Source: Methylobacterium marchantiae (GTDB lineage Bacteria > Pseudomonadota > Alphaproteobacteria > Rhizobiales > Beijerinckiaceae). Taken from it: a stretch of 45,007 bases of DNA. The DNA lies in the NCBI RefSeq assembly GCF_022179405.1, contig NZ_BPQT01000034.1:1-45007 (forward strand), in the 5' to 3' direction. Position 1 is the stretch's first letter, and the number at the start of each line of letters is the position of its first letter. Made by a program: the position numbers and the translations under genes. The notes under the pieces are model-generated. The model worked only from the letters and a program-made list of their open reading frames with translations. It did not search any database and was not told where the DNA came from. Positions 33,375 through 41,953 of this stretch are shown piece by piece.

Positions 33375-33406
33375 TTTCCGGCAGTTTTCCAGCAGATTGC
33401 CGGAAA
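33375..33406. promoter_or_regulatory. Three-half-site operator between the transfer operon and its divergent regulator
   Basis: TTTCCGGCA (33375-33383) and its exact inverse TGCCGGAAA (33398-33406) flank a third near copy TTTCCAGCA (33386-33394) in direct orientation. This lies in the 98-base gap between the SprT-like operon start and the HTH gene at 33422, the classic place for an autoregulatory operator controlling both directions. Confidence 0.6.
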
Positions 33407-33421
33407 CCACGGATGAGGTTC

Positions 33422-34213
33422 ATGGGTACGAATATTCCCGGCCTGGGCCAGAAACTCAAGCTTCTCAAACGCGATAGCCCGTACAGAACGACCAAGGCGC
33501 TCGCCTTCAAGCTGGGCGTGAGTGTTTCAACCCTGAACGGCTACGCGAACGAGTCTTCCAAAAGCACGGCGGGGTTCATGCCGGAGAAACGCCTCTCGAT
33601 CCTGATCAGCCTTTTCGAGCAGGCTTTGCCGGTCACCCTTCCAACAGAGGAGGTAAGAGCCCTGGTCCTTGGGGACGCCGCTGCGCTGGAAGCCGCTTTA
33701 AGGGTAGGCGAAAAGATCTTGTTGGAAGACATCCTGAAGCGGGAAGCACGTCGCGACACAGGAACGATTTGGCGCGACCAGAAGCTCAAGCTCGTCAGGC
33801 ACGAAGGAACTGGCGCCGACGGCTTGCCCACTCTCAAACTCAACGAGCCCTTTCGCTTGGAGTTCGATGTCGGCAAGAAGGGCTTCCTGCTCGCCCTTCA
33901 GAATGTAGCGCAGACTTGGGCCGTCGTAAGATTTGCAGACGGAGAAATCTCACCGCGCGCTAAGTCCGGCATGTTACACCTGCCGGGAAAGAAGCGCGAC
34001 AAGCCCGTTTACATGTACGAAGAGGACAGTACTGGGATTCACCGCTTCGGTCTGTTCGTGTCTCCGCTTCCTTTTCCTTTGAGCGTCGTCCAGGCGGCGC
34101 AAGGCGAAAAGAGCCTCGATTGGAATTTGCTCTGTGAGCTTGCTCGACATTTCGATGCACAGCACCGGCATTTGCGCGAATTACACATGATAGAGATCAA
34201 TTTCATCCGTTAG
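33422..34213 (+). CDS. HTH-containing putative regulator of the transfer operon
   Basis: A 263-residue protein. Residues 20-40 (TTKALAFKLGVSVSTLNGYA) form a plausible XRE/phage-type helix-turn-helix. The remaining two thirds has no clear hit by eye: a beta-rich middle (LKLNEPFRLEFDVGKKGFLL) resembling carbohydrate- or DUF4384-like domains, then a helical end. It is transcribed away from the SprT-led operon over a three-half-site operator, so it probably represses itself and that operon. The start at 33422 (MGTNIPG) is preferred to 33413. The stretch is less GC-rich than the chromosomal part of the window. Confidence 0.6.
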   Translation: MGTNIPGLGQKLKLLKRDSPYRTTKALAFKLGVSVSTLNGYANESSKSTAGFMPEKRLSILISLFEQALPVTLPTEEVRALVLGDAAALEAALRVGEKILLEDILKREARRDTGTIWRDQKLKLVRHEGTGADGLPTLKLNEPFRLEFDVGKKGFLLALQNVAQTWAVVRFADGEISPRAKSGMLHLPGKKRDKPVYMYEEDSTGIHRFGLFVSPLPFPLSVVQAAQGEKSLDWNLLCELARHFDAQHRHLRELHMIEINFIR

Positions 34214-34238
34214 TCGGAATTGTATTGCGTAATTATGT

Positions 34239-34292
34239 TGAATAATCATTCAGTTTGATTTAAATAAATACACATATTGAATTTAATTCAAT
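34239..34292 (+). promoter_or_regulatory. AT-rich region with perfect 17-bp palindrome and a related inverted repeat
   Basis: ATTGAATT-T-AATTCAAT (34276-34292) is a perfect 8-bp-arm palindrome ending 9 bases before the ATG at 34302. TGAAT-AATC-ATTCA (34239-34252) repeats the TTGAAT/ATTCAA half-site pattern. Together they look like two operators over one promoter. The bound protein is unknown. Confidence 0.5.
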
Positions 34293-34301
34293 CACACATT
34301 C

Positions 34302-34652
34302 ATGAAAAAAGACCAAAAACGACGTGAGGATATCTGCCACCAGATCAAGTTTCTTGGAGGCCAGTCCCTGAAAGCGGTATGGGATCTTGTTCAGGCCGAG
34401 GTGTTGCGTCTCCCGATCCATACCTGGAGCCGTCGAGGCTCGGATTTCAAAGGGTCACCCGTCGATTTCATCCGGCAACATTATGGTCATTGGCATGACA
34501 ATCAGTGGCAAGCTGGAGACACAACTCTGACAGACATTCAGCGCGATCAGGATTTGTATAGATCATACAAATCCTGGATCAAACACAATCCGGAAGACGA
34601 TCTTGGCTTGCGCATGTCATTGACAGCGCCGATGAGCGCAGCTCGCCCGTAA
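34302..34652 (+). CDS. Hypothetical protein behind a palindromic promoter
   Basis: A 116-residue, basic, Trp-rich protein (HTWSRRGSDFKGSPVDFIRQ near residue 40, then HYGHWHDNQW). There is no signal peptide, membrane helix or recognisable domain. Codon use is clearly less GC-biased than the chromosomal region, which suggests foreign origin. It sits between the HTH regulator and the convergent zinc protease, and the 17-bp palindrome directly before it suggests tight regulation. Not recognised. Confidence 0.5.
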   Translation: MKKDQKRREDICHQIKFLGGQSLKAVWDLVQAEVLRLPIHTWSRRGSDFKGSPVDFIRQHYGHWHDNQWQAGDTTLTDIQRDQDLYRSYKSWIKHNPEDDLGLRMSLTAPMSAARP

Positions 34653-34757
34653 AGTCGATCTGCTGTTATCGATTTGATCCAGGTCCAGGAGCTTGATAAT
34701 GAAATCGAATTGCGTCGGAGATCGATAAGAATCTTATGATATATTTCGTGTCACAAT

Positions 34758-35816
34758 TCACTTGTCGCCATGCCAGGAAATCCAGCACCACTTCGCGCAA
34801 GACGATCGGTGTCTCACTTGCAGCTCTTTGATACGAGCGACATCTTTCTCGATCGCTCTCGCACGCCTTGAAGTAAATTCGCGGGCGTCAAAAAGCGAAT
34901 TCTTTTGGAGAACGCGCAAAAACTCGTCGAGTCTTTTGTCAATCAACCGCGCGATCGAAATGGGGTCGACATCCCAGCGTGTTCGCGCAAGATTGACGAT
35001 CATATCACGGATGTAATACGCCCTTACAAGTGGGTGGGGGTGTGTGCTTTCGAGCTCAAGCTTGTCTCTTGTTCCATTGAGATAGCAGAAAAAGGCAAAT
35101 AACGAGACAATCCCTGTCGAGATGATGTTTTCCAACCCCTCATGGCCAGCGCCGAACACCATCTTGGATCGCGGGTTGCTTTCCGTGCTCCTCCAAAGGT
35201 CGCCGATGAACTCCATCAGCAAACTCGAAGCGATGATATCGGCATCGAGTTCCCAGGCCTGCCTGCGATCGAAATCGATTTTCGGTATCTCCAGCTGTCT
35301 CACAAACTCGCTGACACTCGACTGGCCTTCATAAACGCGCATACCCTCGACGTGCCCGCTCAGCACATGCCCCATCTCGTGACAAACGATGAATGTCGAG
35401 CATAAGTCGGCCAATGTTCCTGCCGCGAATGCGCGGATGGGATTGAGCTCGATTTTCCAGTTCGATCGCTTGCTGAAATTTGACGGATCGATGACCGCCG
35501 GCAATTCATAGTCGCTGGCGAGAGTGCCGGACGCATCGAGTTCCGGCATGATGTCCGGGTCGGAGAAAAGCCGCCCGAACAAGATCAGATTGAAGAGGGG
35601 AATCGCCGCGCTGAGGCTGATCAGATAGCGGCCCTCTTGCTCGTCCGCGTCTGCGTTGAAGCTGTCGTCGAGGATATATTTGGTTTTGATCGTGAGCCGG
35701 CCGGCCCCATAGGCCCTATGAAGAGCTTGCCCGATCCGTTCCGCCCGAGCCAGGATATGCGTGTATTCGATGCGGACCGCTTCGTCCGTGATCAGATTGA
35801 GATCGAATTCGCTCAT
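34758..35816 (-). CDS. Zinc metalloprotease, M48/Lit (U49)-like
   Basis: A 352-residue soluble protein. The zinc site is VCHEMGHVLSGH (H-E-x-x-H plus a further His) near residue 143. A third ligand is likely in AWELDADIIASSLL near 185 (E-x-D-A-D, as in the gluzincin E-x-x-A-D motif). Near 255 there is STHPHPLVRAYYI, the T-H-P-x-x-x-R feature seen in M48 and in the phage-exclusion protease Lit. It lacks the membrane helices of HtpX-type M48 enzymes, and this order of motifs matches Lit, which cleaves EF-Tu after phage infection. The Lit relation and any defence role are inference. Lower GC than the chromosome. Preceded by no partner gene on the same strand. Confidence 0.62.
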   Translation of the reverse strand: MSEFDLNLITDEAVRIEYTHILARAERIGQALHRAYGAGRLTIKTKYILDDSFNADADEQEGRYLISLSAAIPLFNLILFGRLFSDPDIMPELDASGTLASDYELPAVIDPSNFSKRSNWKIELNPIRAFAAGTLADLCSTFIVCHEMGHVLSGHVEGMRVYEGQSSVSEFVRQLEIPKIDFDRRQAWELDADIIASSLLMEFIGDLWRSTESNPRSKMVFGAGHEGLENIISTGIVSLFAFFCYLNGTRDKLELESTHPHPLVRAYYIRDMIVNLARTRWDVDPISIARLIDKRLDEFLRVLQKNSLFDAREFTSRRARAIEKDVARIKELQVRHRSSCAKWCWISWHGDK

Positions 35817-35869
35817 CCGATACGCTTTCCTCTCGGTGCAAAATCAATCTGCCGAAATCTCGTCTGAAC

Positions 35870-36260
35870 ATCCAGGCCTTGCCGCCTCCGCCCGTGGGGC
35901 GGACCGCGCTCTACGCCGCCGGCTGCGCCGGCTCTGCCGAACCAGCAGGAGACCTGCGGTTTCGGCCCATCCGGGTCACGATCGCTGGCGGGGATCGGCG
36001 GCGGCGTCCGGCTCCCGGCCGCCCTGTCCTTTTGGTGGGCGTGCGGAGTTCCGCACGCAGAACCCTCTTTTCCAGCTTACACCGACGCCGAGGGCTTGTT
36101 CCAATAGCCGAAGGCCGGTCGGCCCGCTCCATTCGGCCAGCCGCTGCGCTGGGCTGGCCTCCCGTGTTGCCCGGCCCGCCTGACGGCGCCCCAAGGGGTT
36201 CGGCTTTGGAGCCCCCGTCTTTCGGTCGATCGTCCAACCCGCAGACGCGGGTTTAAGTTT
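35870..36260. other. GC-rich structured non-coding region, candidate origin, oriT or parS region
   Basis: The 538-base gap between the zinc protease start and the parB-like gene holds no convincing gene but is dense in hairpins. Examples are GCGTGCGGA-GT-TCCGCACGC (36039-36058, 9-bp perfect stem, 2-base loop) and AACCCGC-AGAC-GCGGGTT (36236-36253). Several GGCC/GCCGGC-rich repeats also occur (about 35900-36170). Position directly before a ParB-like gene fits a replication, partition or transfer origin. Which one cannot be told by eye. The short frames here have composition that looks like chance. Confidence 0.4.
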
Positions 36261-36354
36261 GGACGCTCGGCGCTGGCCAAGGGTTCATGCGCGGCTTTTT
36301 CAAAGAAAGTAAATGGCTTCGCAGATCAAACCCTAGCCAACGAAAGACAAATCC

Positions 36355-38025
36355 ATGAAACTCGATCATATCGACCTCTCCGACCTCAAATCCTGCCCCC
36401 TCAATGTCCGCAAACATGGCGGCAAGGACGTCTCCGACCTTGTCACATCGATCCGGAGACTGGGCGTCCTGCAACCGGTTCTCGTCCGGAAGAACTGCGA
36501 AGGCTACGAGGTCGTCGCCGGACAAAGACGGCTGACGGCTTGCCGCCAACTCGCAGAGGAAGGCGTCGAGACCATCAGCCCGATCCCCTGCGCCGTGATG
36601 GAAGAGGACGACGATGCCGCCGCCATCGAGGCGTCTTTGGCCGAGAACATCGCTCGTCTGCCGATGGACGAGATCGACCAGTATCAGGCCTTCGCCGCGC
36701 TGATCGCGCAGAAGCGCACCGTAGACGATATCGCCAGCCAGTTCGGGGTGAGCGAACGACTGGTAAGGCAACGCCTTGCCATTGCGAACCTGACACCTGC
36801 GATCCTTGCCCTCTACCGCAAGGACGAGATCGGCGGCGAGACGATGCGCGCCCTGACGATGGCCACGAAATCCCAGCAGAAGGCATGGCTCAAGCTCTGG
36901 CGCGATCCGGAAGGCTTCGCCCCGCAAGGCCGCCAACTTCGGCAGTGGCTCCTCGGCGGCGAGCAGATCGCGACCTCCGCCGCGCTGTTTCCGCTGGCAG
37001 AGTATGGGGGAGCCATCGTCTCCGATCTGTTCGGGGAGGACGCCTACTTCGCCGATCCGAATGCGTTCTGGACGCTTCAGAGCAAGGCGATTGCCGACAG
37101 GGCGGAGGGATACCGCGCCCGTGGCTGGAACGAGGTCGTACTGCTGGAGCGAGGAGCCTTCTGGTCGGGCTACGAGCACAGGAAGGTCTCCAAGAAGGAT
37201 GGCGGCAAGATCTTCATCGCCATCGCCCGTAACGGAGAGATCTCCTTCCATGAGGGCTTCCTGACTGAGGCGGAACTGCGCCGCCGCGAAGCCAAGACAG
37301 GGAAGGAGGCGGACAGTGCGGTACCTGTCACGATCCGTCCCGAACTGACCAAGGCGGCGGTGAACTACGTCGGTCTCCATCGCCATGCCGCCGTGCGCAC
37401 ATGCCTTCTCAAGGAGACGGGCATCGCCCTTCGTCTCGCGGTCGCGCACATGATCGCCGGATCGGCGCTGTGGCAGGTGAGGCCGGAGCCGCAACGGGCG
37501 GACAAGCCCGAGACGGCACAAAGCCTCTCGGAGAGCAGGGCGGAAGGCGTCTTCGCCGAGGAGCGCGGTGCGGTGCTCACCTTGCTTGGGCTGGACGCCG
37601 ACAGTTCAGTCCTGACGGGCCATGCCGAGAGCGAGATCGGAAGCCTGTTCGAAATCCTGATCCGTCTGGAAGACGCCGATGTGATGCGGGTGCTGGGCTT
37701 CGTCATGTCGGAGACGCTGGAAGCGGGAACCGCGCTCATCGACACGCTCGGTCGGACGCTCGGCGTCAGGATGGAAGAGTGGTGGCAGGCGGACGATGCC
37801 TTCCTGTCGCTGATCCGTGACCGTCAGACCCTTCTTTCCATGCTGGAGGAGGTCGGCGGCACGGCGGTGGCATCCGCCCACACGGCGAGTCCGGCGAAGA
37901 CCCTTCGGAGTATCGTCCGCCAGTACGCCACGGGCGAGGGACGCGCCAAGGTCGAAGGCTGGGTTCCGCGCCAGATGGCCTTTCCGGCGGGATCATATGC
38001 CGACAGGTCGCACGAAGCGGCATAG
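36355..38025 (+). CDS. ParB/RepB/Spo0J-family partition-like protein
   Basis: A 556-residue DNA-binding protein. The ParB N-terminal domain is clear: HIDLSDLKSCPLNVRKHGGK at the start, SIRRLGVLQPVLVRK near residue 36, YEVVAGQRRLTACRQL near 50 (the CTP-binding G-x-R-R box), and SLAENIARLPMDEIDQYQAF near 90. The HTH follows (IASQFGVSERLVRQRLAIANL). The C-terminal 330 residues are much longer than in chromosomal ParB and not recognised, as is common in plasmid- and ICE-borne members. No ParA partner is adjacent, so a role in regulation or transfer is as likely as partition. Confidence 0.85.
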   Translation: MKLDHIDLSDLKSCPLNVRKHGGKDVSDLVTSIRRLGVLQPVLVRKNCEGYEVVAGQRRLTACRQLAEEGVETISPIPCAVMEEDDDAAAIEASLAENIARLPMDEIDQYQAFAALIAQKRTVDDIASQFGVSERLVRQRLAIANLTPAILALYRKDEIGGETMRALTMATKSQQKAWLKLWRDPEGFAPQGRQLRQWLLGGEQIATSAALFPLAEYGGAIVSDLFGEDAYFADPNAFWTLQSKAIADRAEGYRARGWNEVVLLERGAFWSGYEHRKVSKKDGGKIFIAIARNGEISFHEGFLTEAELRRREAKTGKEADSAVPVTIRPELTKAAVNYVGLHRHAAVRTCLLKETGIALRLAVAHMIAGSALWQVRPEPQRADKPETAQSLSESRAEGVFAEERGAVLTLLGLDADSSVLTGHAESEIGSLFEILIRLEDADVMRVLGFVMSETLEAGTALIDTLGRTLGVRMEEWWQADDAFLSLIRDRQTLLSMLEEVGGTAVASAHTASPAKTLRSIVRQYATGEGRAKVEGWVPRQMAFPAGSYADRSHEAA

Positions 38026-38044
38026 GCCTGAGAACCAAGGAGTC

Positions 38045-38066
38045 TCGGGCGGCGACAGCCGCCCGA
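38045..38066 (+). terminator. Hairpin after the parB-like gene
   Basis: TCGGGCGGC (38045-38053), loop GACA, and GCCGCCCGA (38058-38066) form a perfect 9-bp stem 20 bases after the stop. There is no T-tract, so termination would need Rho or weak pausing. It ends exactly where the duplicated fragment begins. Confidence 0.45.
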
Positions 38067-38185
38067 TGCTGTATCGGTGAGAAGGCGGCAGAACGCTCGT
38101 CGGTTATCTGCAAGCCCTTCTGGGCGGCCTCGGGCTGGACGCCCTCGGCAGTGTGTCTGGTTTCCCGCGCTTGCTCACGCTCCTC
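38067..38185 (-). pseudogene. C-terminal fragment of a second copy of the coiled-coil protein gene at 42883-43644
   Basis: The minus strand encodes ARETRHTAEGVQPEA then GLQITDERSAAFSP, matching the C-terminus of the protein at 42883-43644 (ARETGLTAEVVQPEA, GLQRTDQRPAAFSP) residue for residue in most positions. At DNA level, 38067-38165 and 42881-42982 are about 80 percent identical by eye and in the same orientation. The rest of the gene is missing here. This suggests an old duplication or a recombination junction. Confidence 0.65.
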
Positions 38186-38208
38186 AGGGCAAAGCGTCAT
38201 TCCCCCGC

Positions 38209-39168
38209 TCAGATGTCCCACCCTCGATACATCTTGGGCGGAATGCGTCGCTGCTGCTGGCTGAAAGCCCAGAGTCGGCCATTGATGGCGGCGAGCCCGC
38301 AGCCGATCAGCGCCATGTAGATGCAATGCTGCAAAGCCAAGCGCTCGTCCATCACCATCCCACCCAGAAGAATGGCCGACACCGGGATCAGGAAGGTGAC
38401 GAGGAGAAGGTTCGTCGCCCCAGCGGTCGCCAGGATGCGGAAGTACAGCACATAGGCGAGCGCCGTCGACAGGGCCGCGATGCCGAAGACCGCGCCCGAC
38501 ACCGATGCGCCCGGGAGCGGCAAGGTCCAGGGGCGGTCCGCGACGAGGACGAGGGGCAGAAGCATGAACGCGGAGGCCGTCACCTGTCCTGTCGCCGTCG
38601 CGAGCGGCGGAACGCCCATCCGCCGGAAGCGCCGCCCGAAGAGACCAGCGAAGGCGTAGGACAGGGCCGCGCCGAGCACGGCCACCTGCGCCAGGAGGTC
38701 GGTCCCGAGGCCCGCCAGGACGGCGGGTCCGACCATGACGGCAACGCCGCCAAGCCCTATGAGCACACCGACAAGCCGGTTGTCAGTCATCCTCTCGTCG
38801 GACGTGAAGACGTGGGCCGCGACGACCGTGAAGAGCGGTGTGGTCGCGTTCAGGATGGCGGCGAGCCCTGACGCGATGTGGGTCTGGCCCCACACGATGA
38901 GGCAGAAGGGAACGACGTTGTTGAGGAGGCCTATGCCGAGGAAGGCGGCCCAGACCCGCGCCGCGCGCGGCATCCTCAGGCTCAGGAGGGGCATGACGGC
39001 ATTCAGGATCAGCGCTGCGAGCCCGACTCGCAGGAGGACGAGGGTGAATGGCGGCAAGGCCGAAAGCGCCACACTTGTGAAAAAGATCGATCCTCCCCAG
39101 AGCACGGAGATGCCGAGCAGCATCGCCCATTCGGGCGCGGACATCGTGCGGTTACCGGGAAGCGGCAT
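38209..39168 (-). CDS. EamA/DMT-family transporter
   Basis: A 319-residue inner-membrane protein with about ten hydrophobic segments in two EamA repeats. The first repeat starts MLLGISVLWGGSIFFTSVAL and contains ASGLAAILNATTPLFTVVAA. The second contains LSYAFAGLFGRRF and ends LVTFLIPVSAILLGGMVMDE, the EamA signature at its expected place. Such proteins export metabolites or amino acids, and the substrate cannot be told. GAAAGG precedes the ATG at 39168. It lies inside the segment bracketed by the two ~100-bp repeats and looks like cargo. High-GC codon use resembles chromosomal genes of the same kind of host. Confidence 0.87.
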   Translation of the reverse strand: MPLPGNRTMSAPEWAMLLGISVLWGGSIFFTSVALSALPPFTLVLLRVGLAALILNAVMPLLSLRMPRAARVWAAFLGIGLLNNVVPFCLIVWGQTHIASGLAAILNATTPLFTVVAAHVFTSDERMTDNRLVGVLIGLGGVAVMVGPAVLAGLGTDLLAQVAVLGAALSYAFAGLFGRRFRRMGVPPLATATGQVTASAFMLLPLVLVADRPWTLPLPGASVSGAVFGIAALSTALAYVLYFRILATAGATNLLLVTFLIPVSAILLGGMVMDERLALQHCIYMALIGCGLAAINGRLWAFSQQQRRIPPKMYRGWDI

Positions 39169-39364
39169 GGCGGACCTTTCGCGGGTTCGCCTCGTGTTAC
39201 GTTGTCGTCTGGGTCACGCGCCTCCCGTTTCCTGCTCTCCAATTCTTCGCCCGCCCGCGAGAGAGCACGGGCAACCGGACCCCATGAGGCGGAACGCCGA
39301 CAGGCCGTGCGTGCCAAGTCCGTGAACGCACCTCGCCCCGTTTTAGGCTCGGTCGGCGTCACCG

Positions 39365-40069
39365 TCAGAACTTCACACGCGCTACGACTCTCGCGGGTGG
39401 CGGCGCGAAAGCGCTGATCCTGTCTTTCGGCGCCAGACTGCTGTCGACCGTCTGCGCGGAGCCGGGGACGGCTCTTTCCGCGGCCGCGAGATGTGCGGCA
39501 CTGATACGATTGTCCTCGCACGCACCTCGCTGGTCCCAGAGCCCCTTCGCGACGCCGCTGCCGACGGCGGCCGTGATGGCCCCGGCTGCCACATCTCGCC
39601 GTTTGACCTGATTCTGCGCCACGAGGGTTTCGATCGCCTCGCCCAAAATCCTCGCGGAGTCCTCGAAGGACACGCCTTGCAGGGCGTCGATGCCTGGGCT
39701 CGACGCGCCATCGACCGCGCAGTGATGGGCAACGAAGAGCCAATCGTGGATCATGTAGGCTGGGGCATAGCCCCAGGGCGACAGCCCGTTGAACACCTGG
39801 GCGATCTTCGGGATCGACCCACCGTCCGTGTACATCATCGCCGGCCGGATCACCGTTCCGGGCTGCGCCCTGTCCGGCCGGGTGAAGACGAGGCGATCGC
39901 GCGGATCGGGAATGAAGATGAACTTGCCGTCACCGGACGAGTCGCCTTCGCCCACCCAGAGGACGATGACACTCCCCTTGAAGACACCGGCAGGATAGCT
40001 GGGAAGATCGACTGTCACACAACCGGCCACGCTCGCCGCAGTGATCATCGATATCAGGCGCTTGATCAT
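39365..40069 (-). CDS. DUF1353-family lipoprotein
   Basis: A 234-residue protein with a lipoprotein signal (ISMITAASVAGC, lipidated Cys near residue 17). The middle matches DUF1353: MMYTDGGSIPKIAQVFNG then YAPAYMIHDWLFVAHH near residues 81-117, with the conserved D-x-x-S-x-P and A-x-x-x-H-D-x-L patterns. DUF1353 occurs mainly in phages and islands, and its biochemical role is not established to my knowledge. The start at 40069 is chosen to give the signal peptide. The C-terminal region is Ala/Pro-rich. Within the cargo segment. Confidence 0.7.
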   Translation of the reverse strand: MIKRLISMITAASVAGCVTVDLPSYPAGVFKGSVIVLWVGEGDSSGDGKFIFIPDPRDRLVFTRPDRAQPGTVIRPAMMYTDGGSIPKIAQVFNGLSPWGYAPAYMIHDWLFVAHHCAVDGASSPGIDALQGVSFEDSARILGEAIETLVAQNQVKRRDVAAGAITAAVGSGVAKGLWDQRGACEDNRISAAHLAAAERAVPGSAQTVDSSLAPKDRISAFAPPPARVVARVKF

Positions 40070-40219
40070 GGCATGCCCTCCGCAATTGGAAGACTGTCTC
40101 GCCATCTAGAATATAGAAATCCGAACCTCACATCGAATTCTGTTTTCAAGCGCGGTGTTGTGATTGAGCAACGCACGACAATACGCGTCACCCCAGCGAC
40201 GAGACATGTGCTGCTTCTT

Positions 40220-40785
40220 TCAGCCCGGAATTGAAGCCGTTCTGGGCATCGGAGGGGCCTTCTCCGGCGCAGGCGGAGCCGGGAGATCGATGGAGACGGC
40301 AAGGCCGCTGTGATCGCTCAGCCTCGGTCCCGGGCTGGCCCCGCCCTCCCAAGTCGCCGCCACGGTGGCGTGGGATTGCCAGGCGAGCGGCAGCAGCACG
40401 TGGTCGATCGGCGGATGGCGCAAGGCGCCGTCGGGGAGGCGGTCGGCGCCGGTGGCGCAGAACAACCCGGCACCGGCCATGGCCTCGCCCAGCAGGCTTC
40501 GGGCCTGCGCGGTGCTATAGAAGTGCCTGCCGCCGACGTTCATGTTGAGATCGCCGGTGACGCAGAGGGCCGCCTCCGGATGGCGAGCCCGCAAAGCCGC
40601 CCACTCGGCGCCCTGCTCAGGTACGATCCGGTGCAGTTCGGACGAGCCCCGTACGGGCGTGCCGGGCGCGCCGCCGGGCGTTCCGGTCCCGGCCCGTGGC
40701 CCGCTCGACGTTCCATGTCCCGATCCGCACGCCGTCCGCCTCCGCTCCCCGAACACGCCGCGTGAACCACGGATCGGCAAGGCTG
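40220..40785 (-). pseudogene. Broken endonuclease/exonuclease/phosphatase (EEP) family gene
   Basis: Two pieces of one EEP gene are visible in different frames. Around 40730-40680 the minus strand encodes RIGTWNVERATGRDRNARRR, the typical EEP N-terminus (T-W-N-x-E). After a frame change and loss of about 100 or more central residues, 40640-40220 encodes CVTGDLNMNVGG, RHPPIDHVLL and LSDHSGLAV, the C-terminal catalytic motifs. The product would be inactive. The upstream edge abuts the next gene at 40788, consistent with a deletion or insertion junction. Confidence 0.65.
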
Positions 40786-40787
40786 CG

Positions 40788-41333
40788 TCAAGCGAAACCC
40801 AGCGAATTCCGGCATCGCTCGGCCAAGTCCTTGCTGGCATGGCGAAGGGACACATCCTTGACATCCGCGTCCATGCTCTGATCGGCCAGTATGTCCTCGA
40901 ACCGGTTAGTCGCGCCGCCGACATCCTGATCGGTGACGAGCGGCAGGGCCCCCCAATACAGGTGCCAGAACTTGTCTTCGGCACCCACGTACTCGGGACT
41001 TCCCGGCGCCTTGTTGGACAGCGTCGACGTCGCAGAGACGAGTTCGTAGTAGACCTCTTGTCGCTTCGTGTGGAACGGCTTCTGCGCTTCCATCAGGGCA
41101 ACGTGGGTGTTCCGCGCCTTTTCGTCCAAGTATTTGACAGTCGCGACGGTGGCGCCGGCCACCGCGACCAGTCCGCCGATCCCCTTGAGCGCAAGATCCC
41201 AGAATGCGGCTTGCTGCGGGCTGATGCCCTGCGAGAGGCCCCCACCTGCGATGAGGAGCAGCAACACGACAAGACAGATCCAACCGAGCCCGAACCACGC
41301 GAGGACCTTGTGGTCTTGAAAGAACCGTCTCAT
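40788..41333 (-). CDS. Membrane protein of unknown function
   Basis: A 181-residue protein with two membrane helices (WFGLGWICLVVLLLLIAGGG near residue 13, and a weaker one, ALKGIGGLVAVAGATVATVK, near 45) followed by a soluble helical domain of about 110 residues (KRQEVYYELVSATSTLSNKA onward). The layout recalls small island- and defence-associated membrane proteins with two helices and a cytoplasmic domain, but no family is recognised. The ATG at 41333 (MRRFF) is preferred to 41417 because the extra N-terminal residues lie in poorly coding sequence. It borders the broken EEP gene. Confidence 0.6.
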   Translation of the reverse strand: MRRFFQDHKVLAWFGLGWICLVVLLLLIAGGGLSQGISPQQAAFWDLALKGIGGLVAVAGATVATVKYLDEKARNTHVALMEAQKPFHTKRQEVYYELVSATSTLSNKAPGSPEYVGAEDKFWHLYWGALPLVTDQDVGGATNRFEDILADQSMDADVKDVSLRHASKDLAERCRNSLGFA

Positions 41334-41581
41334 CGCAGTCTCAAGGCCTCCGAAGTCCGTTCGGGAGTACCTCCTACTGCCGGGGAGAATCAATCGATCG
41401 TAAGCGAATATGGACATTGGCGCATGGAATTGAGGCGTGCGGCGATGCCGGGCAATAACAGGTTGCTGAAGTAGTCTCGCACTTTGGTCGGCAGGGAAAA
41501 CTGCTGACGGATCGCAATCGGCGGATCCCTTGCGGCAGCGCCGATCGATGCGCCGTCCGCATCATCACTAAGCTGACGGAA

Positions 41582-41953
41582 ATTGGATGGACCACGGCCA
41601 TCGGCAAGTGCGCCGTGCGGCAGGTGTCGCAATTCGAGCGTGCGACCAAGCTCGGCCAGGACGGCTACAGCGACGCGCGCCCGGCGCTGGACAAGCGCCC
41701 CTTCGTCAACCGGCGCACTGGGCAGGTGATCCGGTTGTCGGACGGCATCGATCCAGGCCGGGGGCACAACCCCGGCCTGTCGCGGGCGATGACCGTCGTG
41801 CGGCGCGTCGACAAGCAGCTGGCGACGGCCGGCGAAGCCCAAGCCCGCGAGGCCATCGCCGAGATCTGGCAGACGTCCCTCCCGGCCATCGTCTCCAAGC
41901 TTCCCCCGACCGAGCGGGTGCAACTGCCGGTCGCGGTGTCGCGGGTCATCTGA
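41582..41953 (+). pseudogene. Fragment resembling a Mu-like phage head morphogenesis protein
   Basis: The frame contains RPFVNRRTGQVIRLSDGIDP then GRGHNPGLS, close to the N-x-R-T-G...G-I-D-P-G-x-x-x-N-P-G pattern found near the C-terminus of Mu gpF-like minor head proteins. The remainder (VDKQLATAGEAQAREAIAEI) is helical. No complete phage gene or other structural genes are nearby, so it is a remnant. The family assignment is from memory of the motif and tentative. Confidence 0.4.

Noticed and set aside
35870-36260. Several overlapping Arg/Pro/Gly-rich frames on both strands
   Set aside because: Composition is typical of non-coding GC-rich DNA, with no start context and no recognisable motif. 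Treated as structured non-coding DNA.
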